NCBI GenBank assembly: GCA_022592435.1
Contig: JABYQS010000317.1
Span: 1 to 31,736, forward strand
Source of the DNA: Cerioporus squamosus
Taxonomy: Eukaryota > Basidiomycota > Agaricomycetes > Polyporales > Polyporaceae
Direction: 5' to 3'
DNA: 31,736 bases
Below the pieces are notes generated by a model. It saw nothing but the letters and a program-made list of their open reading frames with translations. It did no database searches and was not told the origin of the DNA. Shown piece by piece: positions 11,058-20,343 of this stretch. Each line of letters begins with the position of its first letter. Position 1 is the first letter of the stretch. Position numbers and translations under genes: made by a program.

Positions 11058-11554
11058 TCAGGCAGACTCGGGGTTTGTGCGGCGGAGGTCATCGACAGGC
11101 ACGCGGACCAGCCGCTCGCCTGTCGTGGGCGCGGACGCGTCTTCATCCTCCCCACTGCGGTCTTCGCGTTGCGACACTAGAGGAGACAGTGAGCTAGGAA
11201 GGCTCGGACGCGCAGAAAGACGGCGCGTACAGAACAGGTTGAGGATGCGGAACATGTTCGGCCACTGCTCCAGCACCTGTCCGTGAACTACGAGCGTTGA
11301 GCCCGGGGACTTCGACTCACAATGGTCCTATCGGGGTAGGAGAGGTGCGCACCTAATACTATGCCCGCATCCGCCATGACATCGAAATCGTCAGCCAGGT
11401 CCTCTATGCGCCTCACGAAGCTGGCGCTGGCTCGCTCGAGGGCAGCGACGGCCTGGAACTCTTTCTTCTTCTCTGCGAGCTTGGCTGCCGCTGCCGCGCT
11501 GGATGCCGAACCCGGAAGTTGAGAGTGGCGATGGGGGGCAAGTGAAGCACGCAT
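11058..11554 (-). CDS. DASH complex subunit Dad2, copy B
   Basis: Second complete Dad2 gene, same structure as the copy at 5.3-5.8 kb. Exons are 11554-11353, 11287-11231 and 11176-11058, giving 125 aa; introns are 65 and 54 bp. Exons 2 and 3 (57 and 119 nt) have exactly the lengths seen in copy A. The N-terminus MRASLAPHRHSQLPG, the AKLAEKKKEF helix, DVMADAGI, VLEQWPNMFRILNLF and GERLVRVPVDD are all present. The Gln and Arg in the WPNMF block match what I recall of basidiomycete Dad2, so this copy looks closer to the family pattern. Exon 1 carries two extra codons (Val-Leu) before the first intron; a GTATTA donor there could instead be used, but that would lose the VHGQ residues kept in copy A. 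It is divergent to the phosphatase gene, with a 501-bp shared upstream region. Confidence 0.9.
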
Positions 11555-12055
11555 CGGTCGCGGGAGAGATGGCCGACCAGGATGAGTCGCGAGCAGGACG
11601 CGTAGGCGCCTGAGACTGCTCGCACTCGACTCGCTACGACCTCGGGCTTGTTCTCCTGCTACATACACTTTCTCATCTCCGCCGCCTTCCTGAAAGCACG
11701 TCTCTTGTCGTCCGATCTCAGCCTGCGCGCGCACAGTGACTCGCCCCTGGTCGGCCTAGATATCTCCGTCTCACTGTCAGTGCACTTTGTCACTCTGCTG
11801 CGCCGTCCGTCCATCCTGCAGTCCGACATGGCTTGCAACGCGGGCCCCGGTCATCATGCATCAGTCACCGGGGATAGCACCTAAGTGAGTAATCGGTGGA
11901 TCGACAGCGAAACGCGGTCTCTGGTGCGATTATCTTACGCTCTCGGAGGTATCACCTTTCTCGGCCATCCCTCCGAGCCACCCTCGAGCTCTCTCCGAAC
12001 CGAAAAGCCTTCCATCCGCACTCACGTCGACGCATCTCCTCTCCTCACGTCCGCC
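11555..12055. promoter_or_regulatory. Divergent upstream region of dad2-B and the phosphatase
   Basis: These 501 bp separate the start of dad2-B (minus) from the start of the phosphatase gene (plus), so both promoters must lie here. The last ~80 bp before the phosphatase ATG are rich in C and T, as often seen before fungal starts. I see no clear TATA box. Only the first ~30 bp next to dad2-B are shared with copy A. Confidence 0.5.
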
Positions 12056-13282
12056 ATGGCCGACCCCTCGCACGCGTCTGACTTCGTCCCGTTCCCGTCA
12101 CTCGACCCCGCCCTCGTCAAGTCCACCCTCTCCGCCCCTCCCTTCGTCCAAGTCCAAGGCATCTTCAACGTTCAATATCCGCGACTTCGGCGCCGGCTAC
12201 CCCAGCACCACCGCCGCAGCACGCGTGAAGCCCCTCCACCTCTTCCGCTCCGGCGAGCCGACGCGCATCACCCCGCGCGGCGTCGAGCAACTGAAAGCCC
12301 TCGGGATCTCCAAGATCTTCGACCTCCGCGCGGACGTCGAGATCGCAAAGTATACGGCACCGCGACCCCCGCGCTCGATGGCGTCGACGTCGTGCGCGCC
12401 TCCATCCTCGAGGAGACGTTGGACCCCGTCGGGCTCGCTGCCAAGTGCGTTCTAGTACTTACGCTCTGCCGTCCTCAAAGCGTCGGCGAGAGAGGACATG
12501 CGAGGCTGAGAGACGTTGCACAGGTTGAAGGAGTTCGCGGAGGACGAAGCCGAGGTGCGCACTGGTCATATTCTGCGGGTTGCGTGCTGTACTCACACCG
12601 GCTCGACGCAGGCCTTCATCGGGCTCTACACCGGGATCCTGAAGGAGGGCGGGTCCGCGCTCGAGAAGGTCCTCCTGCACCTCCGAGACAGCCCCGACGC
12701 CCCATGCCTCGTACACTGCACCGGTCCGTCCCTCTCCCCTTCCCAGACCCGCAATTCGACCGACCCATACCCTATCACAGCTGGGAAGGACCGCTCCGGC
12801 CTCTTCGCCGCCGTCATCCTCAAGGTGCGCCTCTCTCCCTTTCCTCCAACCGTCTGCCCTCACGCACCGCAGCTGCTCGGCGTCGCAGACGACGACATCG
12901 CCTCAGACTACGCGCTCACCGCCATCGGCCTCCAACCCGCCTTCCCCCTCCTCGCCGCGCGCTTCCAGAAAGACAACGTCTTCCGCGCGAACTGGAAGGG
13001 CACCCTCTCCCTCGGCTCGGCTCGGTGCGTCTGTCTCCCTTTCCTCTTTTCTTCCCCTCCCTTCCTGCCCTCTTCCCCTCTCCTTCCTTCTCCCTTCTCC
13101 CTTCGTCCTCGGTACTGGTCATCTCCCGCGTGCTCACGCGTTCACACAGACCAGAGACGATGTGCGCGACGCTTCACGCGCTCGTGCGGGAGTACGGCAG
13201 CGTAGAGGCGTACGTGAAGCAGCACACGTCGCTCACAGACGCGGACCTCGCGCGCATCCGCGCGAACCTCCTTGTTCCGTGA
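12056..13282 (+). CDS. Tyr_phosphatase3-type phosphatase, frame damaged
   Basis: Member of the fungal tyrosine/serine phosphatase family with a Cys-X5-Arg loop (PF13350 type). Six exons: 12056-12444, 12524-12554, 12612-12723, 12781-12824, 12873-13024 and 13150-13282; introns are 48-125 bp. Joined length is 287 codons including the stop. The catalytic loop HCTAGKDRSG is formed across the exon 3/4 junction and is intact. Other family blocks are LFRSGEPTRITPRGVEQL and DLRADVEIAKY in exon 1, DDDIASDYALTAIGLQP in exon 5 and SLTDADLARIRANLL at the C-terminus. Exon 1 is odd. After QGIFN a near-duplicate 7-mer (TTCAACG TTCAATA, about 12,163-12,176) shifts the frame, and a missing base near 12,358 shifts it back. 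About 62 residues covering SGEPTRIT and DLRAD are therefore encoded in the other frame. The start was chosen for its context and match to the family N-terminus. Confidence 0.8.
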   Translation: MADPSHASDFVPFPSLDPALVKSTLSAPPFVQVQGIFNVQYPRLRRRLPQHHRRSTREAPPPLPLRRADAHHPARRRATESPRDLQDLRPPRGRRDRKVYGTATPALDGVDVVRASILEETLDPVGLAAKCVLVLTLCRPQSVGERGHARLRDVAQVEGVRGGRSRGAHWSYSAGCVLYSHRLDAGLHRALHRDPEGGRVRAREGPPAPPRQPRRPMPRTLHRSVPLPFPDPQFDRPIPYHSWEGPLRPLRRRHPQGAPLSLSSNRLPSRTAAARRRRRRHRLRLRAHRHRPPTRLPPPRRALPERQRLPRELEGHPLPRLGSVRLSPFPLFFPSLPALFPSPSFSLLPSSSVLVISRVLTRSHRPETMCATLHALVREYGSVEAYVKQHTSLTDADLARIRANLLVP

Positions 13283-14096
13283 ACCGCGCGCTCGTGCAAT
13301 CATCATCATCGTGAACCTGAACCCGAACGCGACTGCAGATGCGCGTGTAGTGCGCTCTTGAATGGAGCGAAGGCGCGAGGTGAGTCTTGCTCTCTTGCTC
13401 TTGCTCTTGCGAAAGCCAGTGGCCATCCTGGTGAGTCGACCCCCTGCATGAGGATCTCCCGTTCGTTGGATGCGGTTCCCCCGCCCCGCCTGTGTGCGCT
13501 CGCCCATGGTCATACGTGCAGCACGAGGACGTCTGTACTCGTTACTCGTACACCAGAGGCATCTAGATCTGGGACCGTCAAAAGGTTTCGAAATCCAGGC
13601 GGGTGCAGACCGTAGACGCAGACCCATGCTCGGACGCGGACCGCTCGTCCGTGTCTCCCACTGCATCGTCTATATCTTTGTGCGTGCAATATGCGCTGTC
13701 TCCTAGCAAGTACATGCGCAGACCGTGCCCTCGGCTGGTATTGCACTCCACACTCATGGAAGACTGCTAGCAGGACAGAGTAGGATGAACATACGCGCAC
13801 ATCCGGGACGCCTCCCATGCACATATGTACTCGTACACGGGCCCTCCTTAACCCCCTCCTCGAAGTCCTGGAGTGAATCCCGGTACGTTCCGCTTTACAA
13901 ATCGCCTATCCATGTCTCACCATCAGACGCGTCCGCGCGCATATAATGCTATGCTGACATACTACTTGACTCCCGGGACGACCTCGTCCCCGCAATTCCT
14001 ACATAAGTAGTCACCGCTCGCCCCCGAGTATGCAGACTCGCGGCTCTACATCTCCTCCCCTCCCCTCCCCACCGTCCCGCACACACGCACGGCGCC
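13283..14096. other. Intergenic region, phosphatase to thioesterase 1
   Basis: About 0.8 kb between two plus-strand genes, with no supported gene. It contains a short (CTTGCT)-like repeat near 13,385-13,410 and a pyrimidine-rich stretch just before the next start codon (14,045-14,085). Confidence 0.5.
13942..13946 (+). promoter_or_regulatory. Possible TATA element of thioesterase 1
   Basis: The context CATATAATG lies about 155 bp upstream of the thioesterase 1 start codon. Position and sequence fit a fungal TATA element, but this is only a pattern match. Confidence 0.3.
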
Positions 14097-15034
14097 ATGA
14101 CCTCCGCCACGCCCACAACGATCTTCAAAGGCGACATCACCGTGCCCCGCCATCCGCGCACACGCCGCGTCCGCGTACGGACACACCGTCACCCCCCCTG
14201 GGGCGTTCGCGTTCGACATCGCCGAGCGGCTCGCGATGACCGAGGTCGAGGTGTGCAGGCGCGCGGGGGACGCGAAGGTGCAGATGAGGGTGACGTATGA
14301 CGTCGTCGTCGCTCCAGGTGCGTTGTGCTCCTACACTTGCTGCTTTATATACAGCTTCGAGACCGGCGGTGCGTGAGGCGGGACCACCGGCGTCGGTTGA
14401 CTTGGGCTGCGATGGGGCAGCAACGAGCTCACTCCCGCGTCTTGCACCCAGACATGTTGAACGTCGGCGGGACGCTGCACGGCGGATGCTCGGTCTTCCT
14501 CATAGACACGTAAGTACGTCCGTCACTCGAGTTTCGTGCGCGTGTCTCAAGGCTGCGCGGAGCTTACCCGCTGGCCGCCGTGACTTGACTCCCCCCAGAT
14601 GCTCCTCCGTCGCCCTCGACTACCTCGGAACGGTGCTCGAGCGGCGCACACACCTCGTCTCGCAGGCTCTGAACACGACGTTCCACGGACCTGCCCTGCC
14701 GTACGTCCTTGCCCTCATTCTGGTCCTGCACCTCTACGCACTCGAGCCGCTGACAATCGCCTGCCAGCGGCTCGAAACTCGCGATAGTAAGCACAACAAT
14801 TGCGTATGGGGCCCGCGTAACATCCGTCTCCTCCGAGGTGCGTCACTTCGCGCCCTTGCCCGTGCTCGCCGCCGTTGGGGGACCGTCGAACGCGATGCTC
14901 ATATGTATACTTACTTACACGCCACGGGGCAGCCGATCTGGGACGTGACACACGGACGGCTCTGCGTGAGCGCGACGCACAGCAAGATGGTCCCGTCCGA
15001 GGCCGCCACTAGGCGCAGGACGGCGAAGCTGTAG
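14097..15034 (+). CDS. Hotdog-fold acyl-CoA thioesterase-like, copy 1
   Basis: PaaI/ACOT13-type 4HBT thioesterase; the family hydrolyses acyl-CoA thioesters. Five exons: 14097-14317, 14452-14509, 14599-14700, 14768-14837 and 14933-15034. Exons 2-4 measure 58, 102 and 70 nt, exactly as in the paralogue at 17.1-18.1 kb. Visible blocks are MTEVEVCRRAGDAKVQMRVTYD (end of exon 1), DMLNVGGTLHGGCSVFLIDT with the HGG...D active-site pattern (exon 2), SQALNTTFHGPALPGSKL (exons 3-4), VSTTIAYGARVTSVSSE (exon 4) and IWDVTHGRLCVSATHSKM (exon 5). Exon 1 does not read through: the ATG frame gives MTSATPTTIFKGDITVP, while the conserved part is one frame on. A one-base insertion, or a two-base loss, lies between about 14,150 and 14,200; a run of seven C at 14192-14198 is a candidate. 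The conserved frame has no upstream ATG of its own. Confidence 0.78.
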
Positions 15035-15342
15035 GCTTTGAAGTTGAACACGGCAAAGGCTCCCCGACTCGGAGGGTTGCGATATCCCTGCGACCGGCGC
15101 ATCCTCGAGCTCAGACGTGGAGAACGCGTCGATTCCACCAGCGGCGGCATACATATGATGCTAGGTATAGTGGATCTATGCATAGGTGCGAGCATACAAG
15201 CCGCTATGGCCCTCACGCCAGGAGGAGACGTCTAGCAAGTCGCGCGGCCGCGCCGGTCGTTCTGCTCGGGTGTGAAGCTCACTTCTACGACCGACGCTAG
15301 AAGACAAAACACCTGCGCCGGAGTTTAGTAGCCGAGCACTTG

Positions 15343-15384
15343 CATGCACACGCAGTCATGAATCATGCACACGCAGTCATGAAC
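15343..15384. repeat. Two tandem copies of a 21-bp unit
   Basis: The 20-mer CATGCACACGCAGTCATGAA occurs at 15343-15362 and again at 15364-15383, a period of 21 bp. Confidence 0.85.
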
Positions 15385-15748
15385 ATTCATGATATCTAGA
15401 CGGAGACCGTTGTTCCTGCATCATAGATGAGTGAAGATAGATCGGGATGGAAGGATGGACACACGCGCACATGAACCACGCGGAGTCATCGATATGTCCA
15501 CGGCGCACGCGTTGCACAGCCCGAAGAGGCGGGGAGAACACAGAAGTCGGAGAGGCAAGGATGGATGAGGTTAGCACGGCGGCTTCGTCGACGATCTGGA
15601 TCATGACACGAGATTGCGTCCACGGCGAAGCGGTGACTGGTCGCTATGCCGGCTGGACGAATGCGAAGAATGCGACTGGGTGGCATAACAATGTCATATG
15701 GTCGCAGGGGGGCGGATCGGGCCGCGCAGTCTGAGTGCGGGGTTAGCA

Positions 15749-15822
15749 CGCACGTCGCACGTCGCACGTCGCACATCGCACGTCGCACATCGCACATCGC
15801 ACATCGCACATCGCACATCGCA
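15749..15822. repeat. 7-bp minisatellite, ten units plus a partial
   Basis: Ten consecutive units of CGCACRT (R = G or A), followed by CGCA. The order is GT, GT, GT, AT, GT and then AT five times. Variant units at one end and a uniform run of five at the other suggest recent expansion from the right side. It is open in several frames, but I see no sign of a coding role. Confidence 0.95.
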
Positions 15823-17133
15823 ATCTGGGTGTGTACAGGACTGCATATTCAAATTGTCGAAGCTGGTGCGCCAGAAGCACCGACCCGCATGGAATAAGCT
15901 CGAGGAATAGAGTCAGATCACCATTGGCGTCGTGGCTTCTGCCCGATATTCCAAACATCTTCATCGCCTGGACACAATGACAAAGCCCTCTCACGGCGAG
16001 CAGGATGGGAAAATCCAGAACGCCGTGGACATGTGCACCAAGCCCTGCGATGACTCCATATGTCGACGCGTTCAGGAAGGGCCGCGGGTGCAGAGATAGC
16101 TCGTAGGACCGCGCGGTGGAGAGAACGCTGGGGACGGAAGAAGGTGGGTCGTGCCTGATGCAATGCCGTCTTGGGCCACGAGGGGATGGACGACCGCGTG
16201 CTGCTGTGTACAGAAGACGGTGGCGGCTTCGCTAGCGGCCGGAGGTTAGCTTCTGGAAGACGAGGGCCTCGAGGGTAGTCGGGGAAGTTTGTCGCTGCGA
16301 AGCTCGGGTTAATGAAGAAGAATACGTACAGGACCCAGGAACGAATCCGAAGCGCATTGCTTGAGACTGCGATGATTTGCACGAGCGTCGGACATGAGTG
16401 ACGTCCGCACGCCAGTCCGCGTCCCTCGGGCACCTCGTCGCGCGTCGCGACGGGTGCACTGTCAGACAGCCCACCTGTCAATCAACTGCCACTGCGACGT
16501 GCGCTAGCTTCGCTGTCGTCCGCTGCCAGCATGTGAAGATGGCCACGGAAGGCTCATAACCGCATCCCGGAGGTCGTAGGAGCCTCACCGTCTAGGCACG
16601 CGCAGACAGACGCAGACCCGCGAGAGCCCACGCCTGCAACGCCATGCTACATAGTGGCGTGCAACGCATGTCAGCGCAGGTCCAAGTCCAAGGTAAGGAG
16701 TTGTGCTGGTGCTGCAGAGCGCGACGAGAACTGAAGGGGTCCGCATCTTATAACCACACTGGAAGTCGTCGACGAGCCGTTAGTCACCACATTGGCCGGT
16801 CAAAGGCGCGGGTATTGGACCCTCCGATCATGGTTCGCTTCAGCGCAAGCGATCCTGCCGCGAGACCGAGCCGGGGGGCGTTTGTGCAGTCGAGGAGCGG
16901 CATTCTCACTTGGTTGCGTCCGAAACGTCGGTCATGACGTGTATAGCTGGGCATTTAGTGATGTGTACAGTAGTAAGTATCCAAGATCCTGGTTAGGCTA
17001 TATCTGTGCACGGTGTGAGCATTGGACAGAACATGCCAGGGAAAATTGACGATCACGAACCAAAGCTAGAAGAAGCCACACGCAGCTGGTATGGGAGAGC
17101 AGCATCCCGACCATCCCCGTCCATGCATGAGCG

Positions 17134-18144
17134 TCATAGCTTGGCAGCAGGTTTGGAAGGGGCCATCTTGTTGTGCACGCCGGTCATGCACAGCCGCTTG
17201 TTCGTGACGTCCCATATCTACGTGTCCGAGTACGAGTTAGTCAACGTGCACAGTACTGAGAACGGTTGCTTCCCCTGAGACCGAGCGAGACGGACGTACC
17301 TCGGTAACAGCCGACACTGTGCGCCCGCCAAATGCGACCGTCGTGTTCACGATCTCCAGCTTTGCTCCGCTGTCCAGCCCGTAACACGTGAGTGACAATG
17401 AACGACTCAACCTCTATGAGAGGGGGCGGGCGGGATAGGGGTACTCACGCGGGCGCAGGTGCGTGGAAGGTCGTGTTCAGTGCTTGAGAGACGTAACTGG
17501 TTGGTTTGTCGAGTGCGCCGGCGAGTACCATGAGCGCAACGGAGGAGCATCTGAGTGCGCGCGGAGTTAGCGACACATCACATGGCACGTAGCGAAGAAG
17601 GGGAGAGGGCGGGGGATGGCATACACATTGCCACAACTTCGAGGGGGCCCAACGGGGTCGGGCTCGAAGAGGAGTAGGACGCGCCCGTATGAGTGCACTG
17701 GGTATAAGCAAAAAGGGGGGAAGAAGCAAAACTACGGAGAGGAGAGGCTTGTACGCACATGTCTATGATGTACACCGCACACCCTCCGTGCATCGTCCTC
17801 CCGATGTTCAGCATATCTATCCGCGCACTAACCAGTCAGCCTGCTGTTCTAATCCAAGTGCTCGCTCGCTCGCGTCCTCCCCGTATGCGAGGATTGATGA
17901 AGAGAGCACGCGAACGAACGAACGGACCTTCCTCGACCGTAGTCTCATAGACCATTCGGGCCTGCATCTTCCCGTCCTTCGCGCGCTGGAACACCTCCAC
18001 CTCCGTCGGCACGAGCCGCGACCCGACCGAGCTGGCGAACATCGAGGGACCCAATGTGATCTTGTCGACCGTCGCGCGGATGCGGGCTTCTTGCTCTGCG
18101 GGGAGTCCTTTGATGACGGTCCGGGTGGACGAATTGGGCTTCAT
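17134..18144 (-). CDS. Hotdog-fold acyl-CoA thioesterase-like, copy 2 (intact)
   Basis: Intact paralogue of the gene at 14.1-15.0 kb, encoding 176 aa. Five exons: 18144-17928, 17816-17759, 17550-17449, 17369-17300 and 17217-17134; introns are 79-208 bp, all GT..AG and in phase. Domain blocks are PTEVEVFQRAKDGKMQARMVYE (exon 1), DMLNIGRTMHGGCAVYIIDM with the HGG...D hotdog active-site pattern (exon 2), CSSVALMVLAGALDKPTSYV and SQALNTTFHAP (exon 3), KLEIVNTTVAFGGRTVSAV (exon 4) and IWDVTNKRLCMTGVHNKM (exon 5). The protein would act on acyl-CoA or related thioesters; the substrate cannot be told from sequence. No signal peptide is evident; the C-terminus ends in AAKL, not a canonical peroxisomal SKL. 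It is divergent to HET-2 with only 232 bp between the starts. Confidence 0.9.
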
Positions 18145-18376
18145 CGTGTGGAGGCCGCGTCGCGCGTCAAGAATAGTGATGTGTAGAGCTGCAGAGAGTC
18201 ACAGCTGCTAGCTGACTGGTATCTGGCAAGAGGACACGGAGGAGGAGAGATGATGTTTGGGAAACAGACCGCGGGGTTAGACATGATGGCATGGTGGTGG
18301 TGGGCAGCGGCAAGCTCAAGACGCCGAGCCGGTACGGCCGTGCCACTTGCTACTCGACCACACACATTCGCTTACA
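18145..18376. promoter_or_regulatory. Compact divergent promoter, thioesterase 2 and HET-2
   Basis: These 232 bp separate the minus-strand thioesterase 2 start (18144) from the plus-strand HET-2 start (18377). Both promoters and 5' leaders must fit here, which suggests shared or overlapping control. No clear TATA box was found on either strand. Confidence 0.55.
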
Positions 18377-20343
18377 ATGTCGACTCCAGTGAGCTGAGTT
18401 AGATGTCTTAACTAGAACATATTCACTGACTTGTTTTCAGACCCGTCTCCTGGACACAAGAACAGGAGAGTTCGTAGTTTCGACCAGCTCTTCGGCCGAC
18501 CGGCCACCTTACGCGATTCTATCCCATGTATGGGACGCAGAAGGCGAGCAATCATACACGGATACTCGAGAAATTCAACGCTCTCTCTGTCCTCCGACTC
18601 CATTGCAAGGTGAGCACTTTCCGAATTGTTCTGGGGTCATACTGATGGGCGCATAGCATCCAATCGTGTCCGCAGTTTCTTGTGACCGCCAGTGCTACGG
18701 AGGAGTGCCACACGCTCTCGACCACCTCAGGCTCACGATCATGCGAAGCCGAACTCATGCTTGGACAATCCTAAAAAGTCGGAGAAGATCCGACGTGCAT
18801 GCGATGTGGCTCACGCTCACGGATACCAGTACATCTGGATCGACTCCTGCTGCATCGACAAGACGAGCAGCGCGGAGCTGTCCGAAGCGATCAACTCCAT
18901 GTTCACCTGGTACCAGAACGCATCGGTCTGCTATGCTTTCCTTGCCGACGTGCCCAGCGAGCAGAACCCGCGCGCGAAGAACTCAGACTTTGGTCGAAGC
19001 CGATGGTTCACCCGCGGCCGGACGCTCCAGGAGCTGATCGCGCCCCGTTCCGTCGTCTTCCTCTCCAAAGACTGGCAGATTATCGGGACAAAGACAACTC
19101 TCGCGAACACCATCGAAGCCATCACCACCATTCCCTTCTCCGTCCTCACCTTCCACATCCCACTGCGCGATGTCAGTGTCGCGCAACGAATGTCATGGGC
19201 GTCGGAGCGCAAAACGACGAGGGTGGAAGACGAGGCGTACTCCCTCATGGGCATCTTCGACATCAACATGCCGACGCTGTACGGGGAGGGTCAGCGCGCT
19301 TTCAACCGGCTACAGGAAGAGATCCTGACGCGCATCCCCGACCAGACGCTGTTCACCTGGGGCCCCCGCGTACAGCACATCCTCCATGTCTCACACGACC
19401 AGCCTCATGCATGTCTAATGGAGAACGCATCCTTCTTCGCAACGTCCGTTGCCGAATTTGCCTCCTCTGCCGATGTCCGTCCGATATCTCACGACGAGCT
19501 CGCCTCCCGCATCGCGTTCCCCGGCGGGCTTCCCCTCCCTGACTACACGACGTCTTCCTATGGCGTGCACGCCCGCTTGCCGCTAATCCCCTGCGACCAT
19601 CTCATATCGAACCAAGAAGACTCGCCCGGAGCTGTGCGCGTATACCTTCTAGTGTTGGCCTGTGAGCTCTCCGACGGGAGTCTCCTCGCCGTCATGTGCC
19701 ACTCCGCACTGGGTAGCACACACAGCGAGCAGACCTCGACAGCCTCGCCCTGCACGGCGGCATGATCGCCAACTTCGACAACAACGACCGCTTCGGACGT
19801 CTGGTCGTACTCTCCCCAGATGACCTACACACCCTTGGTGAGAACCTGAGCCTGCGCTTGGAGGACGTGTATCTCGACCCGGGGTACTTCAAGACGGCCC
19901 CTCGGCCGGTGGTTGACGTCTCCGACCCTGGGGAGCGCATCCAGCTTGCACCGTGGAGCCGAGAATCCGTCCGCAGAGCGGGTTACACAGTCGCCTTCGA
20001 CGAGGAAATGCGACGCATCGGCCACACCCGCTCAGCGCTGGTTCTCCACAACGCCGACGAGTACATCAGTATCGAGATCGAGAGCTGGAACACACTTCGC
20101 ACGCAGCTGTTCAGCTGGCTGGACGGCAATGCGGAGATCGTCGGAGTGGACACCGCTCCTCTCCGTCTCCTCACGATCGTGACGGTCGGGTACTTCAAAA
20201 ACACCACCTCGGGCAGCGTGTACTTCGCCTCTTCCGGGAGTTCTGAATTCCTTGCGTCTTCTGGTGTCTCAGGTACATGCGACGTGACCGTGATGTACTC
20301 CCCTGAGTCGAGCTTGTGGTTACTGGACATTTTGTTAGCGTAA
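18377..20343 (+). pseudogene. HET-domain gene HET-2, frameshifted
   Basis: Second HET-domain gene. A tiny first exon (18377-18388, MSTP) joins through a 52-bp intron to 18441-18609 (TRLLDTRTGEF ... YAILSHVWD), then through an 83-bp intron to 18693 onward. HET blocks YIWIDSCCIDKTSSAELSEA, RVEDEAYSLMGIFDINMPTL and YGEGQRAFNRLQEEIL are intact. Two defects stand out. The normally invariant Trp of the GWTLQE motif is Arg (CGG at 19019-19021, residue about 170). A one-base deletion near 19,710-19,740 also throws the frame, so translation ends at 19765 after about 417 aa. The expected C-terminal part continues in the next frame (19,742-20,343: GRLVVLSPDDL, LEDVYLDPGYF, YSPESSLWLLDI). With the base restored the product would be about 610 aa. 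A truncated but HET-containing product remains possible, so the pseudogene call is moderate. Confidence 0.75.

Larger units (their letters stand above)
9345..11585. repeat. Segmental duplication, copy B (contains dad2-B)
   Basis: Direct-orientation counterpart of 3,521-5,850. From about 10,620 onward the order is the same: a non-coding stretch with 'gatcagtcagcgc', then the dad2 downstream region ('caagccatcaggcagactcgg'), then the dad2 gene. Similarity ends about 30 bp upstream of the dad2 ATG. The stretch before it is expanded by tandem duplication (see 9,345-10,640). It lacks the ~494-bp gene-fragment insert of copy A. The two copies are separated by about 3.5 kb that includes HET-1. Confidence 0.85.
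15035..17133. other. Region between convergent thioesterase genes
   Basis: About 2.1 kb between the 3' ends of the two thioesterase paralogues. It contains the 21-bp and 7-bp tandem repeats listed separately. A minus-strand frame of 187 codons ends at 15,918; part of it (near 16,300-16,370) has a hydrophobic patch (SWVLYVFFFINPSFAA) and possible splice sites. I recognise no family in it and the rest is low in coding character, so I do not call a gene. Confidence 0.45.

Noticed and set aside
11885..13282. One continuous 465-codon plus-strand frame
   Set aside because: It reads through real introns of the phosphatase gene. Only parts of exon 1 and the last exon are in the true frame; the spliced model explains the conserved blocks.
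14297..15034. Single-exon 245-codon frame over thioesterase 1
   Set aside because: It is an unspliced read-through. Four introns with proper borders give the hotdog protein and match the exon lengths of the paralogue.
15918..16481. Minus-strand 187-codon frame with a hydrophobic patch
   Set aside because: Only a short hydrophobic stretch is suggestive; the remainder lacks coding character and no family is recognised.
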